Shown piece by piece: positions 27,251 to 36,640 of a stretch of 64,000 nucleotides of DNA. The stretch comes from Muriicola soli. Its GTDB lineage: Bacteria > Bacteroidota > Bacteroidia > Flavobacteriales > Flavobacteriaceae. How positions within the stretch are numbered: position 1 is the first letter of the stretch; every line of letters begins with the position of its first letter. The stretch lies in the NCBI RefSeq assembly GCF_004139715.1, contig NZ_CP035544.1:558001-622000 (forward strand), in the 5' to 3' direction. The notes under the pieces were generated by a model. The model searched no databases, was not told the origin of the DNA, and saw only the letters and a program-made list of their open reading frames with translations. The position numbers and the translations under genes were made by a program.

Positions 27251-27697
27251 TTAAAATTTATCCAATAGGGAATTGAGTTGTTTTAATTCCTTTTCGTTCA
27301 TGTCTGAAACCAGAGACTGCTCTGTTTTCTGCATTATTTCATCCATTTCACCTAAGAGGGAAAGCCCTTGTTCAGTGATAGTGATTTCAATTTTCCTGCG
27401 GTTCGTTTCACAAACTGATCGATCCACAAGACCTTTTATTAGGAGTTTATCGACCAAACGAGTGGTATTACTCATTTTGGTCACCATGCGTTCATTGAGT
27501 GTGGAGAGGTTGGCCGGTTGATCACCCTGGCCCCTCAGAATCCTAAGAACATTAAACTGTTGTAAAGAGACACCATAAGGTTTAAGAGCTGTTGTAAAGG
27601 TTTCAACCACCTTGTTATTCACCAGCATGAGATGGATTAGGGTCCGACTCCTGATTGGAATGCTCTTTTTTGTTTTTATGATCTCCTCTACATTCAT
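27251..27697 (-). CDS. MarR family transcriptional regulator
   Basis: 148 residues from the ATG at 27697 (MNVEEIIKTKKSIPIR). It contains the winged helix: VSLQQFNVLRILRGQ, LSTLNERMVTKMSNTTRLVDKLLIKGLVDR, and the wing CETNRRKIEITITEQG. MarR proteins usually repress their own operon and respond to phenolic or oxidant ligands. A perfect 12-bp palindrome overlaps its -7 box. The downstream nitroreductase and YceI genes are probable targets. An upstream in-frame start (27784) is unlikely, because the -7 box lies after it. Confidence 0.9.
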   Translation of the reverse strand: MNVEEIIKTKKSIPIRSRTLIHLMLVNNKVVETFTTALKPYGVSLQQFNVLRILRGQGDQPANLSTLNERMVTKMSNTTRLVDKLLIKGLVDRSVCETNRRKIEITITEQGLSLLGEMDEIMQKTEQSLVSDMNEKELKQLNSLLDKF

Positions 27698-27710
27698 GTA
27701 ACTACAACAA

Positions 27711-27727
27711 TTGTATATACAAATGTA
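27711..27727 (-). promoter_or_regulatory. marR promoter with overlapping palindromic operator
   Basis: The minus-strand -7 box TACATTTG lies at 27727-27720. The perfect palindrome TTGTATATACAA (27711-27722) overlaps it by 3 nt and lies over the predicted transcription start, 14 nt before the marR ATG. This is the position expected for an autoregulatory MarR site. The operator role is inferred. Confidence 0.55.
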
Positions 27728-27856
27728 TGATTTCTTTTTGATCCTAAAAGGGGTGAAATAATAAAAGTCTGTTAAATTTATCACATGCAGGACTTCTTAC
27801 TTTACGAAGTTTTTTTGGGATTAATACCAAATGCATTTAATCTGAGGAAGTATTCT

Positions 27857-27864
27857 TATTTTTG
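27857..27864 (+). promoter_or_regulatory. -7 box (TATTTTTG) of the rhodanese gene
   Basis: A perfect TAnnTTTG match 18 nt before the ATG at 27883. No -33 TTTG at normal spacing. Confidence 0.5.
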
Positions 27865-27882
27865 AAATTCAAAAGTAGAACC

Positions 27883-28190
27883 ATGGCAGATCTCACCCAG
27901 GAAGAATGGACCAAACAATTGAATGAAGACCCCAACGGGGTAGTTTTGGATGTTCGTACTCCGGAAGAAATTGAAGAAGGCATTATCAAAAATGCAATGC
28001 AGATTGATATCTACACAGGGCAGGCCTTTGTCGATTCCTTGAACGATCTTGACAAAAGCAAGAATTACTACGTTTACTGCCGTTCGGGGAATAGAAGCGG
28101 ACAGGCCTGTGCCATCATGAACAGTCTGGGTTTTGAAAATACCTTCAACCTACAGGGGGTATCCTGGAGTGGGAAGGTGACCTTAGCTGA
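27883..28190 (+). pseudogene. rhodanese-like domain protein, C-terminus frameshifted
   Basis: Single-domain rhodanese starting MADLTQEEWTKQL. The active-site loop YCRSGNRSGQAC carries the persulfide-forming Cys, and VLDVRTPEEIEEG is the CH2A motif. As read, the sequence after FNLQG turns into VSWSGKV and the frame runs to 28338, into the DUF2851 gene. One extra G in the five-G run at 28155-28159 gives FNLQGGILEWEGDLS and a stop at 28190. This is the usual rhodanese ending; the corrected length is 102 residues and there is no overlap with the next gene. A homopolymer consensus error is the simplest reading. Confidence 0.85.
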
Positions 28191-28247
28191 TCCATTACCG
28201 CCTTCTTTTCTGAATCTGTTTTTCAGACTGCGATCTTACATTAGCAG

Positions 28248-29528
28248 ATGCAAGAAATTGTGCTGCACCGGATCTGGGAATCACAGCTTTTTCCTATCAA
28301 TGTGCTCACCACCACAAGCGGTGAGACAATCCAGGTGATCAAAATTGGAAAACGCAATCCCTACTCCGGTCCTGATTTCCAGCACGCCAGAATCCGTATC
28401 GGTGACAAAGAATGGAGTGGTCATGTAGAATTGCACATAAAGGCTTCGGATTGGTACCTCCACGGACATCAGAGAGATCCTGCCTATGATACGGTTATAC
28501 TACACGTTGTTTGGGAGGCCAATTTCGATGTCAGAAGGAGGGATGGAACCCTGATTCCCACCTTGTCCCTTTCAGAAGTTGTTTCGGGAAAGGTTATAAC
28601 TATGTCCGAAAAAACTAAAAGTCCAGGCGATCATAAAGGCTTAGCCTGCACAGGATTATTATCTGCGGTTCCTGAAAATTTTGTCATTTCCTGGCGGGAA
28701 GGGCTTTTTTGGCAGCGCCTCAATAAAAAGTGTGAGGAAATTGATCTTTGGGGAAAGGAGTCGAATTTCAATTGGGAACTAGTATTATTTAAGGCGTTTT
28801 TAAAGGGTTTTGGTCTTAATCACAACGGAAAAGCATTTCTCAGCCTGGAAAGGGCACTGCCTTTTGATGTGTTTCGAAAACTGACGCATAATCTCCCGGC
28901 TTTGGAGAGCCTTTTCTTCGGCTTGTCCGGCTTGTTGAGAAGTGAGAAATGTAAAGATCCCTATTTTCTCTCGCTCAGGAAAGAGTATTTGTATTTGAAA
29001 ACTAAATACAACCTCAGTGCTGATGCCTGCCATACCCCTCTATTCTTTTCTTTAAGACCTCATAATTTTCCAACGATACGATTATCCCAACTTGCACGAT
29101 TATACCACCAATGTCCTAACCTGTTCGATAGCCTGAGGAGAGCTAAGTCTCTAGCTACTATGAAAACCCTTCTAAATACCAGGGCCAGTCCCTATTGGAA
29201 TAGCCATTATACTTTTGGCAAGAACGGAATTTATAGCGTAAAGAAATTGAGCGATTCCTTCAAAGACCTACTCTTATTAAATACTGTATTTCCAGTATTG
29301 CGTTGTTATGGTGCATATACAGGGGAAGTTCTTGACACACAGATAAAGAAGTGGAGCAAAGGGTTGAGAGGAGAACAGAACAATCTAATCCGTACATTTA
29401 GGAAAGAAGGTATCCGTTCACAAAATGCCTATGAATCTCAATCGCTAATCCATCTATACACACATTACTGCAAAAAAAATAAATGCCTTCAATGCCAGTG
29501 GGGTACATATATATTGTATGGAAAATAG
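28248..29528 (+). CDS. DUF2851 family protein
   Basis: 426 residues, matching the Bacteroidota DUF2851 family (MQEIVLHRIWESQLF at the start, then GNRNPYSGPDF-like KRNPYSGPDFQHARIRIGD and EWSGHVELHIKASDW). The central part is helical; the C-terminus has four Cys (CKKNKCLQCQWG) that could bind metal. Function is unknown; earlier database notes link it loosely to DNA metabolism, which I cannot confirm. Follows the rhodanese gene by 57 nt in the corrected reading. Confidence 0.87.
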   Translation: MQEIVLHRIWESQLFPINVLTTTSGETIQVIKIGKRNPYSGPDFQHARIRIGDKEWSGHVELHIKASDWYLHGHQRDPAYDTVILHVVWEANFDVRRRDGTLIPTLSLSEVVSGKVITMSEKTKSPGDHKGLACTGLLSAVPENFVISWREGLFWQRLNKKCEEIDLWGKESNFNWELVLFKAFLKGFGLNHNGKAFLSLERALPFDVFRKLTHNLPALESLFFGLSGLLRSEKCKDPYFLSLRKEYLYLKTKYNLSADACHTPLFFSLRPHNFPTIRLSQLARLYHQCPNLFDSLRRAKSLATMKTLLNTRASPYWNSHYTFGKNGIYSVKKLSDSFKDLLLLNTVFPVLRCYGAYTGEVLDTQIKKWSKGLRGEQNNLIRTFRKEGIRSQNAYESQSLIHLYTHYCKKNKCLQCQWGTYILYGK

Positions 29529-29540
29529 TAATTTTAAGGC

Positions 29541-29768
29541 ATGAATATTTTTTACCGCCTGCTGTACTTTTTTCAAAAACGAGGGTTTGAGGTCTCAAGA
29601 CGAATTGCGGAACGTTTGGGAATTAGAGCCCGTGTGGTGCGAACAACTTTTATATACCTGACCTTTGTTACCCTGGGGTTTGGATTTGCGCTATACCTGT
29701 TTTTGGCATTTTGGCTGCGGATAAAAGACCTGATCTATACCAAACGCACTTCAGTTTTTGACCTTTAA
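29541..29768 (+). CDS. PspC family protein
   Basis: 75 residues. N-terminal FQKRGFEVSRRIAERLGIRARVVRTTFIYLT matches the PspC domain (first half is the helical G-hV-gGla..lGi..~R~~f core), and a TM helix follows (FVTLGFGFALYLFLAFWL). PspC in enterobacteria senses envelope stress, but most flavobacterial forms are uncharacterised. The stop is 1 nt before the start of the potassium-channel gene. Confidence 0.85.
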   Translation: MNIFYRLLYFFQKRGFEVSRRIAERLGIRARVVRTTFIYLTFVTLGFGFALYLFLAFWLRIKDLIYTKRTSVFDL

Positions 29769-29769
29769 T

Positions 29770-30780
29770 ATGCTACGACTCTTTCGTTCCAAGATCTACC
29801 TGGCCATCGGTTTGATGATTACCGTACTGATGATCGGAATTATGGGATATCGATATATTTCCGATTACAGCTGGTTAGATGCCTTGTACATGACCATCAT
29901 TACCGTGACTACTGTCGGGTTTATGGAGGTTAAACCATTAGATGCCGAAGCAAAGATCTTTACGGTGATGCTCATTATTAGTAGTGTGATCATATTTTCC
30001 TTTGCACTATCGGTAATTTCAGAATATATTCTGAGCAGAAATTCTTTACAACTTCTAAAAAAGAAAAAAGTGAGAAATCAGATCAACAATTTAAACAATC
30101 ATGTAATCGTTTGTGGTTTCGGACGAAATGGTATGCAGGCTGCAGAGCGATTAAAGGCGTACAAGAGACCGTTTATAGTTATCGAGAGAGACAAGGAGAT
30201 CATTGAAAAATATGAAAGTGAAATCCTGTTTGTGGAAGGTGATGCCAACGAAGACAATGTGTTGATCGAATCGGGAATAGAACGTGCCAATTATTTGATC
30301 GCCACCTTGCCGGATGATGCAGACAATTTATTTGTCGTTCTTTCAGCCCGTCAATTAAATAAAAATCTATTCATTATCAGCAGGGCGTCAAAAGTAACTT
30401 CTCAGAAAAAACTGCAGTTGGGTGGTGCCAATAAAGTCATTATGCCCGATAAGATAGGAGGAGATCATATGGCCTCGCTTGTAGTGATTCCCGACCTGAT
30501 CACTTTTATGGATAAGCTGTCTATGGAAGGTGAACACACAACTAATCTCGAGGAAGTGGCCATTGAAGATTTTTCAGATCAGGTAGAATGTAATTCGCTG
30601 AGAGATCTCGACCTGCGCAGAAAAACCGGTTGTACCATAATCGGCTACATAGAACCCAATGGCAATTACATCATCAACCCCGAAGCCGATATGCCCCTCA
30701 AGCCCAAGAGCAAGGTGATCGTACTGGGACGACCCGAACAGATCCGCAAATTGAATGAAATGTTCCATATACAAGCCTGA
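29770..30780 (+). CDS. two-TM potassium channel with RCK (TrkA-N) domain
   Basis: 337 residues. TM1 about 10-28, a pore helix with the filter at about 47-53 (TTVGFME), TM2 about 62-85, then a cytoplasmic RCK N domain with Rossmann motif HVIVCGFGRNGMQAAE and EGDANEDNVL, and an RCK-C domain to the end. This is the architecture of KtrA/TrkA-linked or MthK-like channels. The filter reads GFM where G-Y/F-G is usual. Start ATG 29770 is taken; a TTG at 29758 lies inside the PspC gene. Confidence 0.9.
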   Translation: MLRLFRSKIYLAIGLMITVLMIGIMGYRYISDYSWLDALYMTIITVTTVGFMEVKPLDAEAKIFTVMLIISSVIIFSFALSVISEYILSRNSLQLLKKKKVRNQINNLNNHVIVCGFGRNGMQAAERLKAYKRPFIVIERDKEIIEKYESEILFVEGDANEDNVLIESGIERANYLIATLPDDADNLFVVLSARQLNKNLFIISRASKVTSQKKLQLGGANKVIMPDKIGGDHMASLVVIPDLITFMDKLSMEGEHTTNLEEVAIEDFSDQVECNSLRDLDLRRKTGCTIIGYIEPNGNYIINPEADMPLKPKSKVIVLGRPEQIRKLNEMFHIQA

Positions 30781-30871
30781 CATTTGGGAAAGAATATTTG
30801 ATTTGGATTATATTTTTTAGGATATTGCCCGCCTGTTCAATCTACAGCCTATATAAATCCTAATTCACTTT

Positions 30872-32935
30872 ATGAAGTCATATCTCTTCTACTTTCTGAT
30901 TCTTTTCAGTGTTTCCATGGTATCACAGGACCTGGAAGTCAAAGGCAAGACGATAAATCCATCCGATAATATCAATGACGGGGTAATCCAATTAGAGGTA
31001 GGTGGGGGAGTGCCTCCCTACACTTACAAATGGAGTAACCAGCAAACTCCATTGAGTTCCGGGACCGCCAGCGGCCTTGTAGAAGGAGTTCCGTATTCGA
31101 TCACTGTTACTGATAACGCAGGAACTTCAATTACAGACGAATACACAATAGAAACTCAATCTATTACCGAAGTGTTTAACGGGAATATGGCTCCGGCCGT
31201 AAGTGCCCTTGGAAGTGTCCTCTTCTGGGACCCTTTCGAAGCCACCGGTATATATGATCCCGTGGTTTATGCAGATGTTAAGCTTATCGCCACTCCGGGT
31301 TGGTCTGCTTCAGTAGAAGACCGGTTTGTACTCAAGCAATGGTTGGTTAAAGAGGGGCAGCATGTTGAAAAAGGACAGGAAATCGCGCTTGTATCCAGCA
31401 AGGACGGTTCTGTGGATACGGTTCGAAGCTCGGCAAATGGAAAACTCAAATACCTTGTAGGCGAGGGGAAGGTCATCTATAATTCTGATAATCCGGAGGA
31501 CGTTATTGAGCAGGGAGCTCACTACCTGGCCGAGATTGAATACGATACACCTGAAATTATCAGGCATCCCAACGGTGATCCGGTAACAAAAAACATCCCT
31601 TTTATTGTAATTTGGCTGGTGTTGGGAGCAACGTTCTTTACCATTAGAATGGGCTTTATCAATATCCGCGGATTCAGACACTCTATCAGTCTGGCAAAGG
31701 GGAAATACGATGATCCCGATGCGCCCGGGCAGGTAACCCACTTCCAGGCCCTGGCAACTGCAGTTTCAGGAACCGTGGGATTAGGAAATATTGCCGGTGT
31801 TGCAGTGGCGGTTTCCCTGGGAGGAGCAGGAGCCACCTTCTGGATGATCGTCTGTGGTTTGTTAGGCATGTCTTCCAAGTTTGTAGAGTGTACCCTTGGG
31901 GTTAAGTACAGGGATATCCTTCCTGATGGTCGTGTTTTTGGTGGACCAATGAACTACTTGCGATACGGTCTGGAAAAAAGAAATTTAAAGGGCTTTGGTA
32001 AAGTTTTGGCAGGCTTGTTTGCTGTACTTGCCGTAGGAGCCTCCTTTGGTGGAGGAAATATGTTTCAGGCCAACCAATCGTTTGAACAACTTGCCGGGCA
32101 ATTTTCAATGCTCGAAGGCAACGGATTCTGGTTTGGGGTCATAACTGCGATCCTGGTTGGCGTTGTAATTATTGGGGGAATTCAGAGTATTGCCAAAGTA
32201 ACAGGCCGGGTAGTTCCTATTATGGCCTCCATATATATTATAGCAGCTCTGGCTGTAATTATCGTGAACATTCAGAATATCGGTCCTGCTTTTTCTGCAA
32301 TTATCGATGGTGCATTCAGCCCCAGCGCTCTTAAAGGTGGTGTAATTGGTGTGCTGGTAGTCGGTTTTCAACGGGCTGCATTTTCCAATGAAGCCGGCGT
32401 AGGTTCGGCAGCGATAGCCCATAGTGCTGCTAAAACCAATCATCCACCCTCCGAAGGATTTGTTGCATTACTCGAACCCTTTATCGATACCGTAGTGGTC
32501 TGTACGCTAACTGCCCTGGTCCTTATCTTTACCGGGATGCACGAAGTGGAAGGTTTGGCCGGGGCTCAATTAACCTCCGACGCTTTCGGAAGCGTGATCT
32601 CATGGTTCCCTTATGTCTTGGGAATTGCAGTCTTTCTCTTTGCCTTTTCAACCATGATATCTTGGTCCTATTACGGGATGAGGGCATGGACCTATTTGTT
32701 TGGCAAAAGCAAGCGTTCGGAAATGCTTTATAAAATATTATTCCTGGTTTTTGTAGTAGTTGGTGCCTCAGTAAGTCTGGGTGCTGTTCTCGACTTTTCA
32801 GATATGATGATTCTGGCGATGTCGTTTCCCAATATCATCGGACTTTATATAATGTCTGGTGAAGTGAAAGGAGATCTGCGGGAGTACTGGAAGAAATTGA
32901 AAAACAACCAACTGTACAAAAAACAGAATACATGA
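30872..32935 (+). CDS. sodium:alanine symporter (AGCS) with N-terminal SprB-like repeat and lipoyl-like domain
   Basis: 687 residues in three parts. Residues 1-18 are a signal peptide. Residues about 20-95 resemble a SprB repeat ([17 protein letters not shown] ... [10 protein letters not shown]). Residues about 120-230 look like a biotinyl/lipoyl-type barrel-sandwich hybrid ([27 protein letters not shown], then [13 protein letters not shown]), with no canonical MKM site. From about residue 245 on is a complete AGCS transporter with the hallmark [20 protein letters not shown] and [16 protein letters not shown]. These transporters move small amino acids with sodium. Its TGA overlaps the ATG of a second AGCS gene (ATGA). 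Confidence 0.9.
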   Translation: MKSYLFYFLILFSVSMVSQDLEVKGKTINPSDNINDGVIQLEVGGGVPPYTYKWSNQQTPLSSGTASGLVEGVPYSITVTDNAGTSITDEYTIETQSITEVFNGNMAPAVSALGSVLFWDPFEATGIYDPVVYADVKLIATPGWSASVEDRFVLKQWLVKEGQHVEKGQEIALVSSKDGSVDTVRSSANGKLKYLVGEGKVIYNSDNPEDVIEQGAHYLAEIEYDTPEIIRHPNGDPVTKNIPFIVIWLVLGATFFTIRMGFINIRGFRHSISLAKGKYDDPDAPGQVTHFQALATAVSGTVGLGNIAGVAVAVSLGGAGATFWMIVCGLLGMSSKFVECTLGVKYRDILPDGRVFGGPMNYLRYGLEKRNLKGFGKVLAGLFAVLAVGASFGGGNMFQANQSFEQLAGQFSMLEGNGFWFGVITAILVGVVIIGGIQSIAKVTGRVVPIMASIYIIAALAVIIVNIQNIGPAFSAIIDGAFSPSALKGGVIGVLVVGFQRAAFSNEAGVGSAAIAHSAAKTNHPPSEGFVALLEPFIDTVVVCTLTALVLIFTGMHEVEGLAGAQLTSDAFGSVISWFPYVLGIAVFLFAFSTMISWSYYGMRAWTYLFGKSKRSEMLYKILFLVFVVVGASVSLGAVLDFSDMMILAMSFPNIIGLYIMSGEVKGDLREYWKKLKNNQLYKKQNT

Positions 32936-34545
32936 AGAAGTTATTGATTGCCCTGGTCGCTCTACTCTTTCCTCTAATCGGCTTTTCGCAGGAGACCGCA
33001 GAAATGGGACTCGATGAACGAATTAACGCGTGGTTTGAGCCTATCACAGCAGTCTGGGAAGCGATCGTCTTCTGGCAGGTCCCCGGTACGGGGATTCCTC
33101 TGGTTGTTATCATTTTGGTACTGGGAGCTGCCTTTTTTACCTTGTATTTTGGTTTTGTCAATATCAGAAAATTTCCCCTGGCCATCAATGTGGTTCGAGG
33201 GAAGTATGATGAGGTAGAAGGACCTGAAGGGCACGGCCTTGAAAAGGCCAATGTCAATATTGTAGACGGAGATCTGCCCGATACCATTAGAGATGAGAGC
33301 AAGCAAGGAGAGGTAAGTCATTTCCAGGCGCTGGCTACGGCTGTTTCTGGTACCGTGGGTCTTGGAAATATAGCCGGCGTGGCCCTTGCCATTGCTATTG
33401 GTGGTCCGGGCGCAACCTTTTGGATGATCGTTTGTGGCTTGCTCAGTATGAGTACAAAATTCGTTGAGTGCACGCTGGGTGTGAAATACCGGGATGTAGA
33501 TGAAACCGGAACAGTTTACGGAGGTCCGATGTATTATCTGTCCAGAGGTTTGAAAGAAAGAGGGTTCACCCGTCTGGGCAAGGTATTAGCTGTAGTCTTT
33601 TCCATTTTATGTGTGGGGGCTTCCTTTGGAGGCGGAAATGCAGTGCAATCGAATCAGGCTGCGGAACAACTCGCTTCTATGATGGGGCTTCAAGGCGGAT
33701 CAATCGGTTTTATCATCGGCATAGTGCTTGCCGTCATCGTGGGAATAGTGATCATTGGCGGGATTAAGCGAATTGCAGCAGTCACAGAAAAGGTAGTGCC
33801 CTTTATGGCAGTGATTTATGCGCTGGCTTGCTTTGCTGTGATCTTTGCCAATTTCTCATATATTGACGATGCCTTTGTACTTATTTTTAAAGGGGCATTT
33901 ACACCAGAGGCCGGATTAGGCGGATTATTCGGAGTGTTGATTGTGGGCTTTAGGCGAGCTGTATTCTCTAACGAAGCCGGTGCGGGTTCAGCAGCCATTG
34001 CGCATTCAGCCGTTAAGACCAAATACCCGGCTAGTGAAGGGATAGTTGCGCTTCTAGAACCCTTTATCGATACGGTAGTGATCTGTACCATGACCGCCTT
34101 GGTGATTATTTTTTACAATAGCGGCGGAGTCTTTGAATACGGAGGAGACGGAGCAGGAAATGTGATTGTAAACGGTGCCAGCCTTGGCGGAGTCACGCTT
34201 ACATCTCTGGCCTTTGAATCTGTGCTTCCTTGGTTCCCATATGTCCTTACCCTGGCGGTAGTACTATTTGCAATTTCCACCATGATTTCGTGGTCGTACT
34301 ACGGACTTCAATCCTGGAAATATTTATTCGGCCGCAGTAGAACTGCAGACTTGACGTATAAATTGCTCTTCATTGCATTCGTTATTATAGGGGCGTCAGC
34401 TTCAATGGGCGCGGTTTTTGCCTTTTCTGATGCGATGATTCTGGCCCTTGTTTTTCCAAACATGCTGGGATTACTCTTTCTTTTTCCTAATGTTAGAGAT
34501 GAATTGTCAAAATATATGGATGCGATTAAGGCTTTGAAAAAATAG
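32932..34545 (+). CDS. sodium:alanine symporter family protein (AGCS)
   Basis: 537 residues with a signal-peptide-like N-terminus ([20 protein letters not shown]), followed directly by the transporter: [80 protein letters not shown]. It is a tandem paralogue of the gene upstream but lacks the SprB and lipoyl-like parts; instead it carries a hydrophilic loop at about 90-125 ([21 protein letters not shown] region). Transport of alanine or glycine with sodium is the family function. Overlapping start and stop imply joint translation. Confidence 0.93.
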   Translation: MKKLLIALVALLFPLIGFSQETAEMGLDERINAWFEPITAVWEAIVFWQVPGTGIPLVVIILVLGAAFFTLYFGFVNIRKFPLAINVVRGKYDEVEGPEGHGLEKANVNIVDGDLPDTIRDESKQGEVSHFQALATAVSGTVGLGNIAGVALAIAIGGPGATFWMIVCGLLSMSTKFVECTLGVKYRDVDETGTVYGGPMYYLSRGLKERGFTRLGKVLAVVFSILCVGASFGGGNAVQSNQAAEQLASMMGLQGGSIGFIIGIVLAVIVGIVIIGGIKRIAAVTEKVVPFMAVIYALACFAVIFANFSYIDDAFVLIFKGAFTPEAGLGGLFGVLIVGFRRAVFSNEAGAGSAAIAHSAVKTKYPASEGIVALLEPFIDTVVICTMTALVIIFYNSGGVFEYGGDGAGNVIVNGASLGGVTLTSLAFESVLPWFPYVLTLAVVLFAISTMISWSYYGLQSWKYLFGRSRTADLTYKLLFIAFVIIGASASMGAVFAFSDAMILALVFPNMLGLLFLFPNVRDELSKYMDAIKALKK

Positions 34546-34558
34546 CAAAATTGATAAT

Positions 34559-35395
34559 ATGAGATCCCATTTCCGCTATACCAAACAGGAAAAACGCGGG
34601 ATCCTTTTTCTACTCCTACTTATCACTTCCTTACAATCGGGGTTTTATTTCTGCGATTTACGCTCTAAAAACCACAGCGATCCGCTGTTTTCGGTGGATA
34701 GTCTGGCACAGGCCTTTATGGACAGTGTAAAGGCATCACCTACCTTGCGCAATAAGAAGATCCTCAGACCCTTCAATCCTAATTTTATTACAGACTACAA
34801 AGGCTATGTCCTCGGTATTTCCCCTGAAGAGCTCGACAGGCTTTACGCCTTCAGGGAAAAAGGACAATACCTCAGGAACTCGCGGCATTTTCAGTCGGTA
34901 ACACAAATTTCTGATTCATTGCTCAGCCGGATCAGCCCCTATTTTATGTTTCCACAAATGAAAATGCGAAGAAATGAGAAATCAGAAAATGCCGTAGTGC
35001 CCAAAGACCTGAATACTGTTACTGCAGAGGAGTTACAACAGATATCAGGGATTGGCCCCGTATTGTCTAACAGAATCGTCAAGTTCAGGGATCGACTGGG
35101 CGGATTTCTGGTCTCGGAACAATTGCTGGATGTTTACGGTCTAGATCGTGAAGTAGCAGAAAAGGCAATGCAGACCTTCAGGATAGTAGATACTCCAGAG
35201 GTAAAGAAGATCCATTTGAATACGGCCGGGGTGAGCGAATTGGCAAACCTAATTTATCTGAATTGGAAGCTCGCTAATCAAATTGTGGCTTATCGTGAAG
35301 CGCTTGGCAGATACGACTCTATCGAACAATTAACAAAAATTGAAGATTTTCCAAGAGAACGGATTCACAGAATTAAGCTATATTTGGCCCTGTAA
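34559..35395 (+). CDS. helix-hairpin-helix domain protein (ComEA-like)
   Basis: 278 residues. One N-terminal membrane segment (RGILFLLLLITSLQSGFYF, about 14-33). Three HhH-type segments are visible: a first around SPEELDRLYAFREKGQYL (about 88-105), a second DLNTVTAEELQQISGIGPVLSNRIVKFRDRLGGF (about 149-183), and a third LNTAGVSELANLIYLNWKLANQIVAYREALGRY (about 217-250). HhH motifs bind DNA without sequence specificity; in ComEA this serves DNA uptake, but many flavobacterial forms have no known role. 13 nt after the AGCS gene. Confidence 0.88.
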   Translation: MRSHFRYTKQEKRGILFLLLLITSLQSGFYFCDLRSKNHSDPLFSVDSLAQAFMDSVKASPTLRNKKILRPFNPNFITDYKGYVLGISPEELDRLYAFREKGQYLRNSRHFQSVTQISDSLLSRISPYFMFPQMKMRRNEKSENAVVPKDLNTVTAEELQQISGIGPVLSNRIVKFRDRLGGFLVSEQLLDVYGLDREVAEKAMQTFRIVDTPEVKKIHLNTAGVSELANLIYLNWKLANQIVAYREALGRYDSIEQLTKIEDFPRERIHRIKLYLAL

Positions 35396-35406
35396 AAATT
35401 GCTATT

Positions 35407-36570
35407 ATGATCACAGAAACTATGTCTGAATTAGGGTTTGATTATTCGGAAACTCAGCGAATGGTTGCTGAATCGGCCAGGGAATTTGCCGAACAGCATA
35501 TCAGACCTTTTGTCATGCAATGGGATGAGTCTCAGGAATTTCCTGTTGAGGTCTTTAAAAAGGCCGGTGAAATGGGGTTTATGGGCATTCTTGTTCCTGA
35601 ATCTCTGGGAGGATCAGGATTGGGATACCATGAGTACATTGCTATTATTGAAGAGATCTCCAAGGTAGATCCATCCATCGGTTTATCTGTAGCAGCACAT
35701 AATTCACTTTGCACCAATCATATTTTATCCTTTGGAAATTCAGATCAAAAAGAGCGTTGGATTCCCAAACTCGCTTCTGCAGAGTGGATAGGAGCCTGGG
35801 GCCTAACAGAACACAACACGGGATCTGATGCCGGAGGGATGAATACGACCGCAGTTAAGGATGGAGACCATTGGGTGCTCAACGGAGCAAAGAATTTTAT
35901 CACCCATGGGATTAGTGGTGACATCGCTGTAGTAATCGCCCGTACGGGTGAAAAAGGAGATAGCCACGGGATGACAGCATTTGTTATTGAAAAAGGTACC
36001 AAAGGATTCAGCAGTGGAAAAAAAGAAGATAAACTGGGAATGCGTGCCAGCGAAACTGCAGAACTCGTCTTCGACAACTGCAGAATTCCCGATGACAACA
36101 GATTAGGCGAAGTAGGTGATGGATTTATACAGTCGATGAAAATCCTCGATGGAGGTAGAATTTCAATTGGAGCTCTTTCTCTGGGAATATCCAAGGGCGC
36201 GTATGAAGCAGCCTTGAAGTACTCTAAGGAAAGGGTACAATTTGGTAAGCCGATTAGCTCATTCCAGGGTATATCTTTTAAGTTGGCTGATATGGCTACA
36301 GAGATCGAAGCGTCAGAATTATTATTGCACAAGGCAGCTTTTCTTAAAAACCAGGGTCGGAAAATGACCAAATGGAGTGCCATGTCTAAGATGTACGCTT
36401 CTGAAGTCTGTGTAAAGGTGGCAAATGAAGCCCTTCAGATTCACGGGGGTTATGGATACACCAAAGATTTCCCGGTTGAAAAATTCTACAGAGATTCTAA
36501 GCTCTGTACCATTGGAGAAGGTACCACAGAAATTCAAAAAGTAGTCATTGCAAAGAATATTTTGAAATAA
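35407..36570 (+). CDS. acyl-CoA dehydrogenase
   Basis: 387-residue FAD enzyme that introduces the alpha-beta double bond in fatty-acyl-CoA oxidation. GAWGLTEHNTGSDAGGMNTTA and WVLNGAKNFITHG are the FAD/substrate motifs, ERVQFGKPISSFQGI and QIHGGYGYTKDFPVEKFYRD the C-terminal signatures, and the catalytic Glu lies in CTIGEGTTEIQKVVIAK. Full length. The start at 35407 (MITETMSELGFDYS) is used; an ATG at 35422 is also possible. 11 nt after the HhH gene. Confidence 0.96.
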   Translation: MITETMSELGFDYSETQRMVAESAREFAEQHIRPFVMQWDESQEFPVEVFKKAGEMGFMGILVPESLGGSGLGYHEYIAIIEEISKVDPSIGLSVAAHNSLCTNHILSFGNSDQKERWIPKLASAEWIGAWGLTEHNTGSDAGGMNTTAVKDGDHWVLNGAKNFITHGISGDIAVVIARTGEKGDSHGMTAFVIEKGTKGFSSGKKEDKLGMRASETAELVFDNCRIPDDNRLGEVGDGFIQSMKILDGGRISIGALSLGISKGAYEAALKYSKERVQFGKPISSFQGISFKLADMATEIEASELLLHKAAFLKNQGRKMTKWSAMSKMYASEVCVKVANEALQIHGGYGYTKDFPVEKFYRDSKLCTIGEGTTEIQKVVIAKNILK

Positions 36571-36571
36571 G

Positions 36572-36604
36572 TTTGTTTCTATTCAATTTTTCGTTTTATC
36601 TTTG
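36572..36604 (+). promoter_or_regulatory. rpsU promoter
   Basis: -33 TTTG at 36572-36575, 21-nt spacer, -7 TATCTTTG at 36597-36604. Both match the Bacteroidota consensus. Predicted start of transcription is around 36608, leaving a leader of roughly 33 nt that carries the Shine-Dalgarno sequence. Confidence 0.8.
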
Positions 36605-36623
36605 CAGTCCCGAATCCCTAAAG

Positions 36624-36631
36624 AAAGGAGG
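36624..36631 (+). promoter_or_regulatory. strong Shine-Dalgarno sequence of rpsU
   Basis: AAAGGAGG lies 9 nt before the ATG. It pairs fully with the anti-SD of 16S rRNA. Nearly all other genes here lack such a sequence. In Bacteroidota the anti-SD is sequestered by ribosomal proteins including bS21, and rpsU is a known exception thought to sense bS21-free ribosomes. Confidence 0.85.
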
Positions 36632-36640
36632 TTGTAGCCC

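Noticed and set aside
31310-31741. 143-codon frame opposite the AGCS gene
   Set aside because: Shadow of a conserved membrane protein gene; no independent support.
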